Shown: positions 41,102 through 50,806, counted from the first letter of the stretch. The stretch is 64,000 bases of DNA from Candidatus Enterenecus merdae (GCA_018716385.1 DVJZ01000026.1:80778-144777), one strand, 5' to 3'. The notes: a model not told the origin generated them from the sequence alone. A program made the numbers and translations.

Positions 41102-42523
41102 TTAGAAATTAAAGTAGAGGAAGGTGGACACCTGGCTCATGTTCAGCAGGGAGGCGGCCAGCACCAGGCCGCTCCACACCCCGTCCCGCAGGGAGAAGGT
41201 CTTTTTCTCCATGATCCCGTTGGAGTTGGGCAGGCAGAAGGTGATGATGGCCGAAGCGGCCAAGATCAGGCACAGCAGAAGATGCTCCCCCACAAAGCCC
41301 GCCGCGCTGGCCAGCAGGCCGGCGGGGTCGGACCAGGCCGAGAGGGAGAACATCCTCCGGTACACCTGGGCTGCCTGGCCCAGGTCGGTGCAGTCAAACA
41401 GCACCCGGATGAGCACCGAGCAGAAGAAGGTCATGGCCACGGCCAGGGCGGCGGGCAGCGGCTTGCGCATCTTCAGCGCCCGCAGGTTGGCCAGGCAGAC
41501 CAGCACGCCGTTGACCAACCCCCAGGCCACAAAGTGCCAGCCCGCCCCATGCCAGATGCCGGAGGCGGCAAAGGTGAGCAGAACCGCCAGGATCATCTTT
41601 CCCGTCCGATCCCCAAAGTGGAAGACGTTGTGAAAGACATACTCGTTGAAAAACCGGGACACGGTGATGTTCCACCGCCGCCAGAAGGTGGCAAAGTCCC
41701 GGGCTTTGTAAGGGGAGTCAAAGTTGATGGGCAGGTGCACGCCGAAGAAGCAGCCCAGCCCCCTGGCCATGTCAATGTACCCGGAAAAGTCGAAGTAGTA
41801 GGCAAAGGTGTAGCACAGCACCCCCACCCAGGCCTCCACCGTGGTGGCCTGGGCCACCTGCCCGCCGTAAAAGGCGGTGGCAAAGTCGATCATAGGATTG
41901 GCCAGCAGGATCTTCTTCCCACACCCCACGCAGAAGAGCATCACGCCCCGGCAGACGTCCTGGCCGGAAAACTCCAGCAGCTTCCGCCCCTGGATCTGGG
42001 GCACGATCTCGTCCTCCTTGACCACCGGGCCCACGATCAGCTGGGGGAAGAAGGTGATGAACAGGGTGTAGTCCAGAAAGGAGAGATAGCCGCACTCCCC
42101 CCGGTAAAAGGAAACGGTGTACATGAGGATCTGGAAGGTGAAAAAGGAGATGCCAATGGGCAGGATGGTGGACAGCAGGGCAAAGTCCGTGCCCAGCACC
42201 AGGTTGAGGTTCTCCAGGAAAAAGTTGGCGTACTTGTAGTACCCCAGCAGCCCCAGGTTGAGCAGCACCGCCGCGGCCAGCAGCAACCGCCGGGCCGCAG
42301 TCCGCTCCACCCGGTGCAGGAGGGTGACCAGCAGGTAGTTGACCAGGATGATCCCCAAAAAGCCCAGCACAAACTCGGGCTGGCCCAACCCGTAAAAGAC
42401 CAGGGAGGCCAACACCAGCCAGCCCTTCATCCCGGCCACATTCCCCCAATGGCGCAACAGGTGATAGCCCAACAGCACCACGGGCAGGAACAGGAAGATA
42501 AATTGGTAGGAGGAGAAGATCAT
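41102..42523 (-). CDS. MBOAT family O-acyltransferase (AlgI/DltB-like)
   Basis: A 473-residue protein with about 11 helices. The core has YFDFSGY, FWRRWNITVSRFF (280-292) and the family histidine in GIWHGAGWH; His325 is the probable catalytic residue. Family knowledge: AlgI and DltB move acyl groups across the membrane from acetyl donors or carrier proteins to an SGNH partner, and the next gene encodes such a partner. The ATG chosen gives the normal N-terminus; its ribosome-binding site is weak. It is the first gene of a six-gene leftward operon that includes a carrier protein. Confidence 0.93.
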   Translation of the reverse strand: MIFSSYQFIFLFLPVVLLGYHLLRHWGNVAGMKGWLVLASLVFYGLGQPEFVLGFLGIILVNYLLVTLLHRVERTAARRLLLAAAVLLNLGLLGYYKYANFFLENLNLVLGTDFALLSTILPIGISFFTFQILMYTVSFYRGECGYLSFLDYTLFITFFPQLIVGPVVKEDEIVPQIQGRKLLEFSGQDVCRGVMLFCVGCGKKILLANPMIDFATAFYGGQVAQATTVEAWVGVLCYTFAYYFDFSGYIDMARGLGCFFGVHLPINFDSPYKARDFATFWRRWNITVSRFFNEYVFHNVFHFGDRTGKMILAVLLTFAASGIWHGAGWHFVAWGLVNGVLVCLANLRALKMRKPLPAALAVAMTFFCSVLIRVLFDCTDLGQAAQVYRRMFSLSAWSDPAGLLASAAGFVGEHLLLCLILAASAIITFCLPNSNGIMEKKTFSLRDGVWSGLVLAASLLNMSQVSTFLYFNF

Positions 42524-42545
42524 AGGCGCGCGTCCGTTCTTTCCG

Positions 42546-42574
42546 TTTACAGGTTGAGGATTTCTTGCTATGAT
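42546..42574 (+). promoter_or_regulatory. Promoter of the phosphopantetheinyl transferase gene
   Basis: TTTACA (42546-42551) and TATGAT (42569-42574) are 17 bases apart with an extended -10 TG. No equally good promoter was found for the divergent MBOAT operon. Confidence 0.75.
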
Positions 42575-42628
42575 GGTGATCACAAGGCGGCGGGGCAGGC
42601 GTGTCCCGCCGGCAAAGGAGGGTTGTCC

Positions 42629-43207
42629 ATGCGCGTTTACTGGTGCGACCTGGCCCCGTTGCTGACCCAGCCGGAGCGGTTTCTGGGCTGGTGCGTCAGC
42701 CAGGGCCTGTCCCTGGCTCCCTACCTGCGCCTGGACGACGCGGCCCGCCATCTGGCCGGGGCGCAGCTGCGCCGCCTGGCCGGGGCGGACGGCGCCCCGC
42801 CGGCCCGCCTCAGCATCAGCCACTCAGGTGCCCTGGTGGTGTGCGCCCGGGGAGCCGGCCCGCTGGGCATTGACACCGAGCAGGTGTGCCCGTCCACCGC
42901 GCCCCTGCCCCTGTCCTGCCTCACCGGCCAGGAGTGCCGCTGGCTGGCCGGGCAGGCCCAGCCCAGCCGGGCCTTCCTGCGCCTGTGGACCCGGAAGGAG
43001 TGCCTGCTCAAGGCCGAAGGGGGCGGCCTGGCCGACCTGGCCAACCTGCCCTGCCTGGTGGAAGGGGGGCTTCTGCGCCCCCGGGCCGGCCGGCTGCGCC
43101 TCCGGGAGCTTTCCATCTTACCCGGGTATGTCACCAGCCTGTGCGCCCGGAAGATGGGGCCGGTGGCGCTGCGCCCCCTATCCCTGGACCAGGTATTCCC
43201 GCTCTGA
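42629..43207 (+). CDS. 4'-phosphopantetheinyl transferase (Sfp type)
   Basis: A 192-residue enzyme of the Sfp superfamily. Motifs are SISHSG (62-67), LGIDTE (79-84, magnesium-binding acids) and WTRKECLLKAEG (120-131). It attaches phosphopantetheine from coenzyme A to a conserved serine of a carrier protein. It is divergent from the operon encoding an acyl carrier protein, which makes that carrier its likely substrate. The ATG follows AAAGGAGG. Confidence 0.92.
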   Translation: MRVYWCDLAPLLTQPERFLGWCVSQGLSLAPYLRLDDAARHLAGAQLRRLAGADGAPPARLSISHSGALVVCARGAGPLGIDTEQVCPSTAPLPLSCLTGQECRWLAGQAQPSRAFLRLWTRKECLLKAEGGGLADLANLPCLVEGGLLRPRAGRLRLRELSILPGYVTSLCARKMGPVALRPLSLDQVFPL

Positions 43208-43291
43208 CGGGAAAAAGCCTTTCCTTATGTTATCACATCGGCCCCTGGTCTGCAAGCAGAGAATTCCATCTGCCCTGGGGCGGGAAACGGC

Positions 43292-43323
43292 AAAGGCCGC
43301 CCCGAAGGTTTGGGGCGGCCTTT
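43292..43323. terminator. Bidirectional terminator between the PPTase and V-ATPase subunit D genes
   Basis: A 12-bp perfect stem (AAAGGCCGCCCC with its complement) and an 8-base loop, with short T runs on both strands. Confidence 0.7.
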
Positions 43324-43343
43324 GGCTTATCTTGGGCGTTGGC

Positions 43344-43964
43344 TTATCTCGGGCGGCGGTGGGCATTCTGCCGCTTGATGACCTTCAGACGGACAAACTC
43401 CTCCCGCTCCTTCTCCTCCAGCGCCTCGGTGATGGAGCGGATGGTGTCCTCCAGGCCGGGGATCACCACGTTTTTCAGCGCGTTTGCCCGCTTCTGGGCC
43501 TTCTTGATGGCCTCCGCCAGGCGATAGATGGAGGTCTCGATCTCCGCCATCCTGCGCACCAGCGCCTTCACCTTGGCAAACTCGATGTAAGCCCGGTCAA
43601 AGGCGGCGTTGGTGTAGGCAAACCCATAGGTGGGCTTTGGGGCAGGGGAGTGGCCGGGGATATGGGGCAGCTCCACCCCCATCACCGAGCGCCAGCGGAT
43701 GTCCAAGCTGTCGTCGGGGGCCACCCCCTCGGCGATGCGGCCGCACAGCCCCAGTTCCATGTTGGCCCGGGCCAGGGCGGCGTAAGCGGCGTGGAACACC
43801 TGGTCAATCTCCCCCTGTACGGCGGAGGCGTCCTCCAGCAGGGTCATCATCTCCCGCACCAAGATGTTCCGCTTCCGGTCCATCAACTCATAGCCCGCCC
43901 GGGCCAGCGCCCTGGAGCGCTGGGCTGCCATCAGGTTGCCCTTTGTGGGGGTTGCCGCGGCCAT
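43344..43964 (-). CDS. atpD: V/A-type ATPase subunit D
   Basis: A 206-residue subunit D, the central rotor shaft. The N-terminal helix TKGNLMAAQRSRALARAGYELMDRKR and the C-terminal KKAQKRANALKNVVIPGLEDTI are family signatures; both ends form a long antiparallel coiled coil. GGAGGTG lies before the ATG. It is the last gene of the operon, separated from subunit B by a 301-base spacer with two repeats. Confidence 0.94.
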   Translation of the reverse strand: MAAATPTKGNLMAAQRSRALARAGYELMDRKRNILVREMMTLLEDASAVQGEIDQVFHAAYAALARANMELGLCGRIAEGVAPDDSLDIRWRSVMGVELPHIPGHSPAPKPTYGFAYTNAAFDRAYIEFAKVKALVRRMAEIETSIYRLAEAIKKAQKRANALKNVVIPGLEDTIRSITEALEEKEREEFVRLKVIKRQNAHRRPR

Positions 43965-43993
43965 GGGGCCACCTCCTTTTCTGAATCCCCCAG

Positions 43994-44114
43994 GCAAACC
44001 GCTCACGCTGGGTTTGCCTGGGGCCCCCTTCCTTTCCCTTCCTCGGGCGGGAGTGAATCCCGCCCTGCGGGAAATGCCTCCCGGCATTTCCTCGCGCCAT
44101 CCGGCGCGGCGGCC
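43994..44114. repeat. 121-bp intergenic repeat, copy 1
   Basis: Matches 44135-44255 with one difference (G at 44051, A at 44192). Each copy has internal hairpins: CAGGCAAACC with GGTTTGCCTG (here including flanking bases) and AAATGCC with GGCATTT (44072-44078, 44083-44089). It has no convincing coding content. Confidence 0.9.
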
Positions 44115-44134
44115 AGAAGGCCGCTATTCCCACC

Positions 44135-44255
44135 GCAAACCGCTCACGCTGGGTTTGCCTGGGGCCCCCTTCCTTTCCCTTCCTCGGGCGGAAGTGAATC
44201 CCGCCCTGCGGGAAATGCCTCCCGGCATTTCCTCGCGCCATCCGGCGCGGCGGCC
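44135..44255. repeat. 121-bp intergenic repeat, copy 2
   Basis: Direct tandem copy of the 43994-44114 element after a 20-bp spacer that extends a further hairpin, GCGGCC with GGCCGC (44109-44124). It ends ten bases before the subunit B stop codon. Confidence 0.9.
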
Positions 44256-44265
44256 CAGGGGATCG

Positions 44266-45675
44266 TCACACCTCCGGATCCTCGGCGGCCAGCGCCTCAA
44301 AGGCGCCCTCCCGGTAGTGGGCCTCCAGCTCCTGATCGGACACCCGGTCCAGCTCCCCCCGGGGCAGGATGGACAGCAGGATCCAACCCAGAGCCAGGGT
44401 CTGCTCCAGGCTCCGGTCCTCCTGCTGGCCCTGGCGGACGAAGTACTGCTCAAAGGCCCGGCCAAACGTCAGGTACCGCTTGTCCAGGGGGGAGAGCTCC
44501 TCCTCCCCGATGACCGAGGCCAGGCTGCGGGCGTCCTGCACCTTGGAGTAGGAGGCGAACAACTGGTTGGATACGGCGGGGTGGTCCCCCCGGGTGAACC
44601 CTTCCCCGATGCCGTCCTTCATCAGGCGGGACAGGGAGGACAGGATGTTGACCGGGGGATACACCCCGGACTGATCCATGCCCCGGTCCAGCACGATCTG
44701 CCCCTCGGTGATATAGCCGGTCAGGTCGGGGATGGGGTGGGTGATGTCGTCGTTGGGCATGGTCAGGATGGGCACCTGGGTGACCGAGCCCGGCCGGCCG
44801 GCGATCATGCCCGCCCGCTCGTACAGGGAGGCCAGGTCGGAATACAGGTAGGCGGGGAACCCCTTCCGGGACGGGATCTCCCCCTTGGAGGAGGAGAACT
44901 CCCGCACCGCCTCGCAGTACGAGGTCATGTCCGTCATCACCACCAGCACATGGTAGCCATGGGTGAAGGCCAGGTATTCCGCCGCGGTCAGGGCGCAGCG
45001 GGGGGTCAGGATGCGCTCCAGGATGGGATCGGAGGCCAGGTTCAGGAACATGACCACCCGCTGCAACGCCCCCGCCTCCTCAAAGTTGCGGCGGAAGAAC
45101 TCGGCCACGTCGTGCTTCACCCCCATGGCGGCAAAGACGATGGCAAACTCCCCGTCGTCGCCGGCCACCCGGGCCTGACGCACCATCTGGGCGGCCAGCT
45201 CGTTGTGGGCCATGCCCGCCCCCGAGAAGATGGGCAGCTTCTGCCCCCGGATCAGGGTGGCGCAGCCATCGATGGCGGAGACGCCGGTGTAGATGCAGCT
45301 TCTGGGATACTGGCGGCTGACCGGGTTGATGGCCGAACCGTTGATGTCCCGCCGCTCGTCGGGGTAGAGCTCCCCCAGCCCGTCGATGGGGCGGCCCGCC
45401 CCGTCAAACACCCGGCCCAGCATCTCCTTGGACAGGGGAATGTCCATGGGCCGGCCGGTGAAATGGGTACGGGTGTTCTCCAGCGAGACTCCCCGGGTGC
45501 CCTCAAAGACCTGGAGCACCGCCCGGTCCCCCTCCAGGAGGATCACCCGGCCATAGCGGCGCGCGCCGTTGTACATGGTCAGCTCGGCCAGCTCGTCATA
45601 CCCCACGCCGGACACCCCCTCCAGCACCACCAGGGAGCCGTTCAGGCCAGACAGGCCGGTATATTCCAATCTCAT
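44266..45675 (-). CDS. atpB: V/A-type ATPase subunit B (non-catalytic)
   Basis: A 469-residue B subunit without a Walker A loop; the corresponding region reads FSGAGMAHNELAAQ. The N-terminal beta barrel, nucleotide-fold core and C-terminal helical domain are all present. It alternates with subunit A in the catalytic hexamer. GAGGTG is six bases before the ATG, nine bases after the subunit A stop. Confidence 0.96.
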   Translation of the reverse strand: MRLEYTGLSGLNGSLVVLEGVSGVGYDELAELTMYNGARRYGRVILLEGDRAVLQVFEGTRGVSLENTRTHFTGRPMDIPLSKEMLGRVFDGAGRPIDGLGELYPDERRDINGSAINPVSRQYPRSCIYTGVSAIDGCATLIRGQKLPIFSGAGMAHNELAAQMVRQARVAGDDGEFAIVFAAMGVKHDVAEFFRRNFEEAGALQRVVMFLNLASDPILERILTPRCALTAAEYLAFTHGYHVLVVMTDMTSYCEAVREFSSSKGEIPSRKGFPAYLYSDLASLYERAGMIAGRPGSVTQVPILTMPNDDITHPIPDLTGYITEGQIVLDRGMDQSGVYPPVNILSSLSRLMKDGIGEGFTRGDHPAVSNQLFASYSKVQDARSLASVIGEEELSPLDKRYLTFGRAFEQYFVRQGQQEDRSLEQTLALGWILLSILPRGELDRVSDQELEAHYREGAFEALAAEDPEV

Positions 45676-45684
45676 GCCATCACC

Positions 45685-47448
45685 TCAGCTGTTGGCGGCG
45701 TTGACCTTGGCCAGGGCCGCGTCGATCTCCCGCTCATACCGGTCAAAGCCGGACAGGTCGTCGTTGGGCAGCTCGTACTTCATCTTCACCAGCTGGTCGA
45801 ACACGCCGGTGGCGGTGAACTGGGACAGGGGCACCGCCTGGTCCACCACCGCCTTCACCCCGTCGTACAGCCGCAGGATGACCTGCATCATCCGCAGCTG
45901 CTTGGTCAGGGGGACATAGGTGTCCACCGGATGGTAGGCGTTCTGCTGCAGAAAGCCCAGGCGGATCACCCGGGCGATCTCCATGGTGAGCTTCTGGTCC
46001 TCGGGCAGGATGTCCGCGCCGATGAGCTTGACGATCTCCATCAGCTGGCTCTCCTCCCGCAGCAGGTTGGCGATGCGCTGGCGGCACTTGTCAAACTCGG
46101 GGGAGATGTGCTCCCGGTACCAGCCCTTCAGCTCCCCGGCATACTCCGAGTAGGAATTCATCCAATGGATGGAGGGGAAGTGGCGGGCATAGGCCAGGGT
46201 CCGGTCCAGGGCCCAGAAGCAGCGGATAAACCGCTTGGTGTTCTGGGTGACCGGCTCGGAGAAATCGCCCCCCTGGGGAGAGACCGCCCCGATCACCGTG
46301 ACCGACCCCTCCCGGCCCTCCAGGGTCTGTACATAGCCGGCCCGCTCGTAAAACTCGGCCAGGCGGGAGGCCAGGTAGGCGGGGAAGCCCTCCTCGGCGG
46401 GCATCTCCTCCAGCCGGCCGGAGATCTCCCGCAGGGCCTCGGCCCAACGGGAGGTGGAGTCGGCCATCAGGGCCACATGGTAGCCCATGTCCCGGTAGTA
46501 CTCGGCGATGGTCATCCCCGTGTACACCGACGCCTCCCGGGCGGCCACCGGCATATTGGAGGTGTTGGCGATGAGCACCGTGCGGTTCATCAGGGGCAGG
46601 CCGCTGCGGGGGTCCTTCAGTTCGGAAAACTCCTCCAGGGCCTGGGTCATCTCGTTGCCCCGCTCGCCGCAGCCCAGGTAGACGATGATGTCCGCGTCCG
46701 ACCACTTGGCCAGCTGGTGCTGGGTCATGGTTTTCCCCGCGCCAAAGGGGCCGGGGATGGCGGCCGCGCCTCCTTTGCCGATGGGGAACAGGGTGTCAAT
46801 GATCCGCTGCCCGGTAACCAGGGGCTGGGTGATGGGCAGGCGGCGACGGATGGGCCGGGCGCCCCGGATGGGGCCCTGGGCGGCCAGCCGAAGCTGGATC
46901 ACTCCGCCTCGCTGGTCGGTGACCTCCACCAGCACATCCTCCACGGTATAGGCCCCCGGCGGCGCCACCTTGGTCACCGTGCCGCTCACCCCGGCGGGCA
47001 CCAGGCAGCGGTGGACGATGGCGGCGGTCTCCTGGCACTGGGCGTACAGGTCGCCGGGGGCGACCTCGTCCCCCTGCTTCACCGCCAGGGTGGTCTCCCA
47101 CCGGCGCGTCCCGTCCAGGGTGGGCAGGTTGATCCCCCGGCCCAGGAAGGGGCCGGAGACCCCCTCCAGCGCCCGCAGGGGGCGGCCGATGCCGTCGAAG
47201 ATGTTGCCCAGCAGCCCCGGCCCCAACAGCAGGGACATGGGCGCGCCAGTCCCCCGCACCGGCTGGCCAGGGGCCAAGCCGGCGGTGTCCTCGTAGACCT
47301 GCACCGTGGTCAGCCCGTCCTCCACGCCCACCACCTCGCCGATGAGCGCCTCCGGCCCGACATGCACCATGTCCATCATGGCCAGCCCCCGGCCGCCGCG
47401 CACCTTCACCACCGGGCCGTTGACGCTGTAAATCTGATCCTCAACCAT
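45685..47448 (-). CDS. atpA: V/A-type ATPase subunit A (catalytic)
   Basis: A 587-residue catalytic subunit. Walker A GPFGAGKT is at 233-240, and the typical non-homologous insertion follows the N-terminal barrel (about 110-190, including PAGVSGTVTKV). It binds and hydrolyses or makes ATP. Whether the complex is a synthase or an ion pump in this organism cannot be told here. The ATG used gives MVEDQIYSVNGPVV, the normal family start. Confidence 0.97.
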   Translation of the reverse strand: MVEDQIYSVNGPVVKVRGGRGLAMMDMVHVGPEALIGEVVGVEDGLTTVQVYEDTAGLAPGQPVRGTGAPMSLLLGPGLLGNIFDGIGRPLRALEGVSGPFLGRGINLPTLDGTRRWETTLAVKQGDEVAPGDLYAQCQETAAIVHRCLVPAGVSGTVTKVAPPGAYTVEDVLVEVTDQRGGVIQLRLAAQGPIRGARPIRRRLPITQPLVTGQRIIDTLFPIGKGGAAAIPGPFGAGKTMTQHQLAKWSDADIIVYLGCGERGNEMTQALEEFSELKDPRSGLPLMNRTVLIANTSNMPVAAREASVYTGMTIAEYYRDMGYHVALMADSTSRWAEALREISGRLEEMPAEEGFPAYLASRLAEFYERAGYVQTLEGREGSVTVIGAVSPQGGDFSEPVTQNTKRFIRCFWALDRTLAYARHFPSIHWMNSYSEYAGELKGWYREHISPEFDKCRQRIANLLREESQLMEIVKLIGADILPEDQKLTMEIARVIRLGFLQQNAYHPVDTYVPLTKQLRMMQVILRLYDGVKAVVDQAVPLSQFTATGVFDQLVKMKYELPNDDLSGFDRYEREIDAALAKVNAANS

Positions 47449-47462
47449 GGCCGGTCGCCCCC

Positions 47463-48074
47463 TCACAGTTCATCGTCGGAAACAGACAGCCCGAAGGACT
47501 CGGCAAAGTGGCTGACCAGCTCCTCCAGCCGGTTGTCGAAGGAGCAGTCCACCCGCAGCCCCAGCTCCGGGCAGCGCAGGGCCAGCCCGCCCAAGGAAAA
47601 GGAGCCTTCCTGGCAGTCCACCTCCACCGGGGCGATGGACTGGGCCAGCCGCTCCAGCAGGGGCAGGTCCTCCCGCCGCAGGCGCAGGGACACCCGCTTG
47701 GCCCCGGGCAGCTGCCGCATGGCGGCGGCCAGCAGCTCCTCCAGGTGCTTGGGGTATTCAGGGGAGGCCGTATATTGGGCGATGCGGGCGCGCACCTGGT
47801 CAAAGACCTCCTGGCCGATCTGCTTGCGGCGCAGGTAGATCTTCCGCTTGCCCTCCATCAGGTGCTGGGACACCTCCCGGCCCGCCTCCGCCCGGATCCG
47901 GGCCGCCTCCCGGTCATAGTGGCTCCGGGCCGCCTCCTGAGCCTCCTCCCGGACTTGCTCCAGGGTCTTGGCCCGGGTTTCCGCCATCTGCGCCCGCAGC
48001 GTGTCCCGCTGCCGGGCTGCGCCTCGGGTCACCGCGTCGGTGAAGTGGAGCAGTTTCTCCATCTGTTGCTGCAT
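47463..48074 (-). CDS. atpE: V/A-type ATPase subunit E
   Basis: A 203-residue peripheral-stalk subunit. A long N-terminal helix (about 10-100, rich in Arg, Glu and Ala) is followed by a small C-terminal globular domain ending in RVDCSFDNRLEEL. The ATG lies eight bases after AAGGAGG; a TTG two codons upstream is too close. It pairs with the subunit G/H helix encoded at the start of the operon. Confidence 0.9.
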   Translation of the reverse strand: MQQQMEKLLHFTDAVTRGAARQRDTLRAQMAETRAKTLEQVREEAQEAARSHYDREAARIRAEAGREVSQHLMEGKRKIYLRRKQIGQEVFDQVRARIAQYTASPEYPKHLEELLAAAMRQLPGAKRVSLRLRREDLPLLERLAQSIAPVEVDCQEGSFSLGGLALRCPELGLRVDCSFDNRLEELVSHFAESFGLSVSDDEL

Positions 48075-48105
48075 CGACAAGTCCTCCTTTTGCCCATCCC
48101 GGCCG

Positions 48106-48411
48106 TCACAGTTTCACCCCGATGGCCTCCCGGATGTATTTCGTGATGGAGTCCCGGGCCCGCACCCCCTGCCGGTCTGGGATCTCCACCACCAGAGGGG
48201 CGCCCCCCTCCATCTTCCGGGGGGCCAGCTGGTCGGCGCACTGCTCGGCCAGGCGCTCGGTGACCAGCAGGATCCCAATGGTGGGGTCGGCCAGGGCCTG
48301 GGCCAGGGCAGCCCGGGCCTGGTCGGGACTGCGCACCACCACGCCCTCGATCCCCGCTAGGCGCAGCCCCACCTGGGTGTCGGTATTGTCCGAGATCACA
48401 AAGTATCGCAT
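48106..48411 (-). CDS. atpF: V/A-type ATPase subunit F
   Basis: A 101-residue subunit F with an N-terminal Rossmann-like fold (MRYFVISDNTDTQVGLRLAGI) and a C-terminal helix. It associates with subunit D in the rotor. It lies between the proteolipid and subunit E genes with one-base and 31-base gaps. Confidence 0.93.
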   Translation of the reverse strand: MRYFVISDNTDTQVGLRLAGIEGVVVRSPDQARAALAQALADPTIGILLVTERLAEQCADQLAPRKMEGGAPLVVEIPDRQGVRARDSITKYIREAIGVKL

Positions 48412-48412
48412 C

Positions 48413-48883
<471 letters not shown>

Positions 48884-50782
48884 TCAGTTCAGCTTGGCGG
48901 AGTAGTCTACCGTCTTGGGCTGGAACTGCCGGCCGCCGTCCTGATAGAACCGGCCAAACAGTTCGTAAAATTCCAGCCGCAGCACCTGGATGCACACCAT
49001 CACGCTCTCCAGGCCCATGACGAACAGGTTGCCCAGCACCAGCACCGCCACGTTGCCCGACCCGGCCAGGGCGTGGACCACCAGCATCAGCGCCACGTGG
49101 GTGATGGCGTAGGCCCCCACCCGCAGGAAGGACAGGGTGTTGGTGAGGAAGGATAGCAGGGTTTCAAACAGCTCGAAAAACCCGCCCACCAGCAGCCCGC
49201 CCACCGACTCCGGCCGCCAGTCCGCCCGGCCCGCCGCCCGCTTGGACAGCGGCTCCCGGAAGAGCATCACCACCAGGGGCAACACCAGCACCGGCAAGAC
49301 GTACCAGACCCGGAACAGGTTGGCCACCCCCAGCAGGGTGAGCACCGCGGCCAGGATCAGCCCGAAGTAGAACACCATGCCCGCCACTCCGTTGGGGCCG
49401 AAGAAGATTTTATCAAAGTCCCGCTGGCGCACCCCGTTGACGATGTTGAGCACCATGGCGTAGCCGATGAGGGCCGCCCCCATCCCCAGGCTGGCCAGCA
49501 GCAGATACAACACGTTGCTCCCCTCCAGGATCTTGAAGCCGGGCAACAGGTCCTCAAAGCCAAAGACCGACCCGTACACCAGGCCAAAGACCACGGAGGA
49601 CACCCCGCAGCAGGCGAGGATCCGGCCCAGCCACATCTTCCGGCCCAGGGCCAGAAACAGCCCAAACAGGATCAGCAGGGCGCCCTGGCCCGCATCGCCA
49701 AACATGATGCCGAAAAACAGGCAGTAGGTGACGGCCATGAAGGCCGAGGGGTCCAGCTCCTGGTAGTTGGGCAGCCCGTACATGCGCAGGAAGGGGGCAA
49801 AGATCCGGCCCAACGGCCCGTTCTTCAGCTTGGTGGGCGGGGTGAGCCCCGCGTCCTGGGCGTCGTCGGTCACATAGTCCAGGCCGCCGAATGCCTCCAC
49901 CCCGGCCAGGAAATCCGTCAGCTCCCTCTCAGGCACCCAGCCCATGAGGGAGAAGGTCTCCTCCGTCCGGGCCGCGTACCGGCGCACGTCCATCACCTGG
50001 TTCTCCCGGCACAGCCAGGCCCGCAGGCCGAGCAGGCGCTCCCCCTCCCGCTGGGCCAGGGCCTGGGCCTGCCCCTGCAGGTCGGCCAGGCGGCTCTCAT
50101 CGTCCTGGGCCTGGCTGGCCAAGGTCTGGATGGCCTGGCGCGCGGTGCCGTTGACCTGGTCGCCCAGCTCCACGGGGACGAAGTGCATGGAGGCAAACAG
50201 CGCCGCCACCACCTCCGCCCGGTCCCGCAGGGCAAAGTAACAGCCATACATCTGGTCCCCGTCGGCCTGGGTGGGGAAGAAGAAGCAGTCCTCCCGCTTC
50301 TCCATGGCCGGTCGGAAGGACTGATAGCTCTCCAAGGGCATGTGGCCGAAGCAAAAGACCAGGTGGCGCAGCTGCCGCAGCTCGGACAGCTCCAGGGACA
50401 GCCCCTCCAGCTTCTCCAGCTGGCTGGCCGCCGACCGATCGTCCACCGCCTCCTGCCGCAGCCGCTCCATCTGCCCCTCCATCTGATCCAGCTGCCGGGC
50501 CAGCCCGTCCAGGTACTCCTTCGCCCCCGTCAGGTCCATCCCCTCCGGAAACGGGCGATAGGCCGGGTCCAGCCCCAGCCGCCCCATCAGGCCGTCAGCC
50601 TGCCGCAGCAGGGGCGCCACCGGGTTGGCCGTGTCCACCGGCCGCAGCACCCGGTTGTGCCGGCCGGCGGGAAGGGCGGCCTCCAGGTGGATCGGCCGGT
50701 CGACCACGCAGCTGCGGGCCACCTGGTCCAGGGCCTCCACCGGGCCAGTGATGGTGACCAGTTTCATCGCTTGTACGGACAT
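48884..50782 (-). CDS. atpI: V/A-type ATPase subunit I
   Basis: A 632-residue stator subunit. The cytosolic N-terminal half (about 1-310) is coiled, and the C-terminal half has seven to eight helices with FFGIMFGDAGQGALL, near residue 353, typical of the family. The essential arginine is expected in the late helices (RVGAYAITHVALM). It forms the ion path with subunit K. GGAGAGGAGG supports the ATG. Confidence 0.95.
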   Translation of the reverse strand: MSVQAMKLVTITGPVEALDQVARSCVVDRPIHLEAALPAGRHNRVLRPVDTANPVAPLLRQADGLMGRLGLDPAYRPFPEGMDLTGAKEYLDGLARQLDQMEGQMERLRQEAVDDRSAASQLEKLEGLSLELSELRQLRHLVFCFGHMPLESYQSFRPAMEKREDCFFFPTQADGDQMYGCYFALRDRAEVVAALFASMHFVPVELGDQVNGTARQAIQTLASQAQDDESRLADLQGQAQALAQREGERLLGLRAWLCRENQVMDVRRYAARTEETFSLMGWVPERELTDFLAGVEAFGGLDYVTDDAQDAGLTPPTKLKNGPLGRIFAPFLRMYGLPNYQELDPSAFMAVTYCLFFGIMFGDAGQGALLILFGLFLALGRKMWLGRILACCGVSSVVFGLVYGSVFGFEDLLPGFKILEGSNVLYLLLASLGMGAALIGYAMVLNIVNGVRQRDFDKIFFGPNGVAGMVFYFGLILAAVLTLLGVANLFRVWYVLPVLVLPLVVMLFREPLSKRAAGRADWRPESVGGLLVGGFFELFETLLSFLTNTLSFLRVGAYAITHVALMLVVHALAGSGNVAVLVLGNLFVMGLESVMVCIQVLRLEFYELFGRFYQDGGRQFQPKTVDYSAKLN

Positions 50783-50806
50783 GAAACGCTCCTCCTCTCC
50801 GCCGGC

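Noticed and set aside
43985..44260. CRISPR array
   Set aside because: Only two long copies with a 20-bp spacer, strong internal hairpins and no cas genes nearby.
43936..47838. A 1300-codon open frame on the plus strand across the V-ATPase genes
   Set aside because: It is antisense to subunits B, A and E, which have clear family motifs. Its translation is Gly/His/Pro/Gln-rich with no domain, as expected from high-GC antisense frames.
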